DNA from: AC-52 sp044870295 | GTDB taxonomy: Bacteria > Actinomycetota > UBA4738 | Direction of reading: 5' to 3' | Assembly: GCA_044870295.1 (NCBI GenBank) | Contig: JBIOYQ010000054.1 | Location: 1-6,130, forward strand | DNA: 6,130 nucleotides | Part shown: in pieces, positions 4,794-6,130 of the stretch | How positions within the stretch are numbered: the stretch's first letter is position 1 | How the letters are laid out: each line of letters opens with the position of its first letter | Notes under the pieces: generated by a model | Seen by the model: the letters and a program-made list of their open reading frames with translations, nothing else | Databases searched by the model: none | Told to the model about the DNA's origin: nothing | Position numbers and translations under genes: made by a program

Positions 4794-5951
4794 TCAGGCC
4801 GTCGGCGCCCAGGTCGCGCCGCCATCCTGCGTCTGCCACAGCTCGCCGACTTGAGTGCAGCAGGGCGAACCCGCAGGCCCGTGGATGACGTACCCCACCT
4901 CATCGGTGGTGAAGACGATGTCGTTCCAGCCCATCCCACCGTCGCCCAGATCGGCCGACGTCGTCCACGTCGTCCCGCCGGCGTTCCGGTAGATCCAGCT
5001 CCCGATGGAGTAGGACGAGGCTGCGAGCGTTCCGTCCGGGGCAGCGGCCAGCTGGGTGGTGATGCCCCAGATCGACATCGTCCCCGCCGAGTGGATGGTT
5101 TGACCTGTATCGTCCGACCGGAACACGCGCTTCATGGCCTTCCCGAATCCGATGTTCCCCTGGCACAGCAGGGCGACGGCTGTGTCCGAGATCGGGGCGA
5201 GGCCGGTGAGGGTCTCGCCATCGGCAGGCGAGCATGGGTCCGGTCGTGTCGACCAGGTCTGCCCGTCGACGGTCACGTCCAGCACGTCGGCCGGCGTGAC
5301 TCCGGGAGCAGATTCGATGAGCGCGGCCGGGACGTCCAGGTACGCCACCAGCCCGTGCACGGCCAGGATCGTGGTGTTGAATCCCGTGAGAGCGGGCAAG
5401 GCAACCGACATCTGGGTCCACGAGCCCTGGCCGGGAGTGGTCTTCCACAGCGTGGCCGGCTGGTGACAGAGCCGGTTGAGCTTGCAGGGCGAGATGACCG
5501 CGTAGACCCCGTCGGCGTCGCCCCCGAGGGCGAGCACCAGGTGGCCTCCACCCGGCAACACCTGTCGTTGCCACGTGGCCCCGCCATCGGTGGTTGCCCA
5601 CAGCGCGGGCTCGAACGCCCACCCATGGAGGTCGTCGGCGTACCGGATCTCCGTCACGCCCGACGCCTGTTCCAGCGTGAGCGGGGCCCGCAGCCTCCCC
5701 GCAAGCGTCCACGTCGCGCCCGCATCGGTGGTCTCCACGATCGTCGTGCACGTGGACTGGCCGCACGGCGCCAGCCCCAGCATCCACCCGTGCTGTGGTG
5801 AGACCCATGACATTGACTGGGCGTGGAATCCCGAGGGGACGGCCCTCGGGGCCGCGGTGAACGTCGTGGACGCGGTGGACGCGGTGGCGCTTCCCGCCGT
5901 GAGTACGGCCAGCCACATCGACGTGATGAGCAGGATCGGCGAACGTCGCAT
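4794..5951 (-). CDS. Secreted Asp-box (BNR/Ycf48-like) beta-propeller protein
   Basis: This protein has 385 residues. A signal peptide is clear: M-R-R-S-P then an apolar core to about residue 19 and a likely cleavage after A-T-A (24). Asp-box repeats (S/T-x-D-x-G-x-T-W) appear at about residues 75-81 (T-D-A-G-A-T-W), 121-127 (T-D-G-G-A-T-W) and 375-381 (Q-D-G-G-A-T-W), with degenerate copies between them (D-G-Q-T-W, S-D-D-T-G-Q-T). Paired H-G-W motifs and P-C-G-x3-C near residue 63-68 also recur in such proteins. The fold predicted is a beta-propeller outside the membrane; Ycf48-like proteins aid assembly of complexes, while sialidases share the repeat. No sialidase catalytic residues are evident, so binding or scaffolding is more likely. 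The start at ATG 5951 has an ideal AGGAGG (5958-5963). Its stop is 1 nt from the alkB stop. Confidence 0.9.
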   Translation of the reverse strand: MRRSPILLITSMWLAVLTAGSATASTASTTFTAAPRAVPSGFHAQSMSWVSPQHGWMLGLAPCGQSTCTTIVETTDAGATWTLAGRLRAPLTLEQASGVTEIRYADDLHGWAFEPALWATTDGGATWQRQVLPGGGHLVLALGGDADGVYAVISPCKLNRLCHQPATLWKTTPGQGSWTQMSVALPALTGFNTTILAVHGLVAYLDVPAALIESAPGVTPADVLDVTVDGQTWSTRPDPCSPADGETLTGLAPISDTAVALLCQGNIGFGKAMKRVFRSDDTGQTIHSAGTMSIWGITTQLAAAPDGTLAASSYSIGSWIYRNAGGTTWTTSADLGDGGMGWNDIVFTTDEVGYVIHGPAGSPCCTQVGELWQTQDGGATWAPTA

Positions 5952-5957
5952 CGGACA

Positions 5958-5963
5958 CCTCCT
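5958..5963 (-). promoter_or_regulatory. Ribosome-binding site of the beta-propeller gene
   Basis: The minus strand reads AGGAGG followed by six nt and the ATG at 5951. It is a perfect match to the anti-Shine-Dalgarno sequence and fixes this start. Confidence 0.85.
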
Positions 5964-6008
5964 GAAGCGATCGAGGGACGGCTCGGTTTCGTTCCGGGCA
6001 TGAATCCC

Positions 6009-6023
6009 CGATCCGTCGGATCG
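6009..6023. repeat. 15-bp perfect palindrome upstream of the beta-propeller gene
   Basis: CGATCCGTCGGATCG has seven-base arms around one central base. It lies in the 118-bp gap between the partial gene at the right edge and the beta-propeller gene, about 58 nt upstream of the latter's ATG. The single-base centre suits a dimeric protein-binding site better than an RNA hairpin. It may be an operator; on the plus strand a short T run follows, so a weak terminator is less likely but possible. Confidence 0.4.
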
Positions 6024-6069
6024 TTTAGGACACCGATGCGTTCAGCGGGCCACCATGGACCGTGGGATC

Positions 6070-6130
6070 CTAGGCAGCGCTCCCCTTCATGGCCTCCACG
6101 TACTCGGCCAGGCGATCCCAGGTCTCTGCG
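6070..6130 (-). CDS. C-terminal end of an unidentified protein (partial)
   Basis: The visible frame encodes A-E-T-W-D-R-L-A-E-Y-V-E-A-M-K-G-S-A-A followed by TAG at 6070-6072. The segment looks like an amphipathic helix at the end of a cytoplasmic protein. It is too short to name. The stop is followed by an ordinary intergenic gap, which supports a true gene end; however, only 19 codons are seen and chance is possible. Confidence 0.45.
   Translation of the reverse strand, partial: AETWDRLAEYVEAMKGSAA

Noticed and set aside
3875..4939. Long minus-strand open frame opposite alkB
   Set aside because: The opposite strand encodes an AlkB protein with all catalytic residues; this frame has no domain or ribosome site and is a shadow.
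5866..5889. Short tandem repeat GTGGACGCG x2 on the plus strand
   Set aside because: It is only two copies and encodes a Ser/Thr/Ala-rich stretch just after the signal peptide, a common low-complexity region.
5966..6000. GGAAC on the minus strand as an ECF sigma factor -35 box for the beta-propeller gene
   Set aside because: No matching -10 element (CGTC or GTT) is found at the normal 16-18 nt spacing.
6030..6069. Terminator after the partial right-edge gene
   Set aside because: There are only short imperfect dyads around CCATGG and no U-run on the minus strand, so it is not supported.

Overview
The window is high-G+C bacterial DNA. Codon third positions rich in G/C, GTG starts, short gene overlaps and a candidate leaderless promoter fit an actinobacterium (Actinomycetota), possibly a poorly characterised lineage. 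This is inferred from style and protein families; no marker gene is present.

The left two thirds (1-3911, minus strand, read right to left) is one tight operon of eight genes related to the methylamine dehydrogenase (mau) light-chain module. In order: a MauE-like membrane protein with a C-G-C pair (3276-3911); a secreted protein with 25 cysteines resembling the MADH light chain (2641-3279); a membrane-anchored MauD-like thioredoxin-fold protein with CSAC (1992-2600); a possible 27-residue one-helix protein (1912-1995); a cysteine-free multi-helix membrane protein loosely like MauF/CcdA (1306-1902); a 155-residue soluble protein of unknown function (837-1304); a second MauD-like protein with CEPC (283-840); and a second Tat-exported cysteine-rich protein cut by the window edge (1-286). 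Five of the seven junctions overlap or nearly abut (GTGA, GTGA, a 1-nt gap, ATGA, ATGA). A plausible sigma70-type promoter lies at 4003-4030.

Divergent from it, on the plus strand, is an AlkB-family Fe(II)/2-oxoglutarate dioxygenase (4088-4792) whose upstream sequence suggests a leaderless transcript. It converges tail to tail, with 1 nt between stop codons, on a secreted Asp-box/BNR beta-propeller protein (4794-5951, minus). The last 19 codons of another minus-strand gene lie at 6070-6130.

Working model (inference): MauE and the two MauD-like proteins supply a membrane-linked disulfide relay that folds the two exported cysteine-rich proteins. No MADH heavy chain (MauB), no MauG and no CXXCH haem motif is visible, so the module is either an incomplete view of an amine dehydrogenase locus or a different system that reuses the light-chain fold and its folding machinery.
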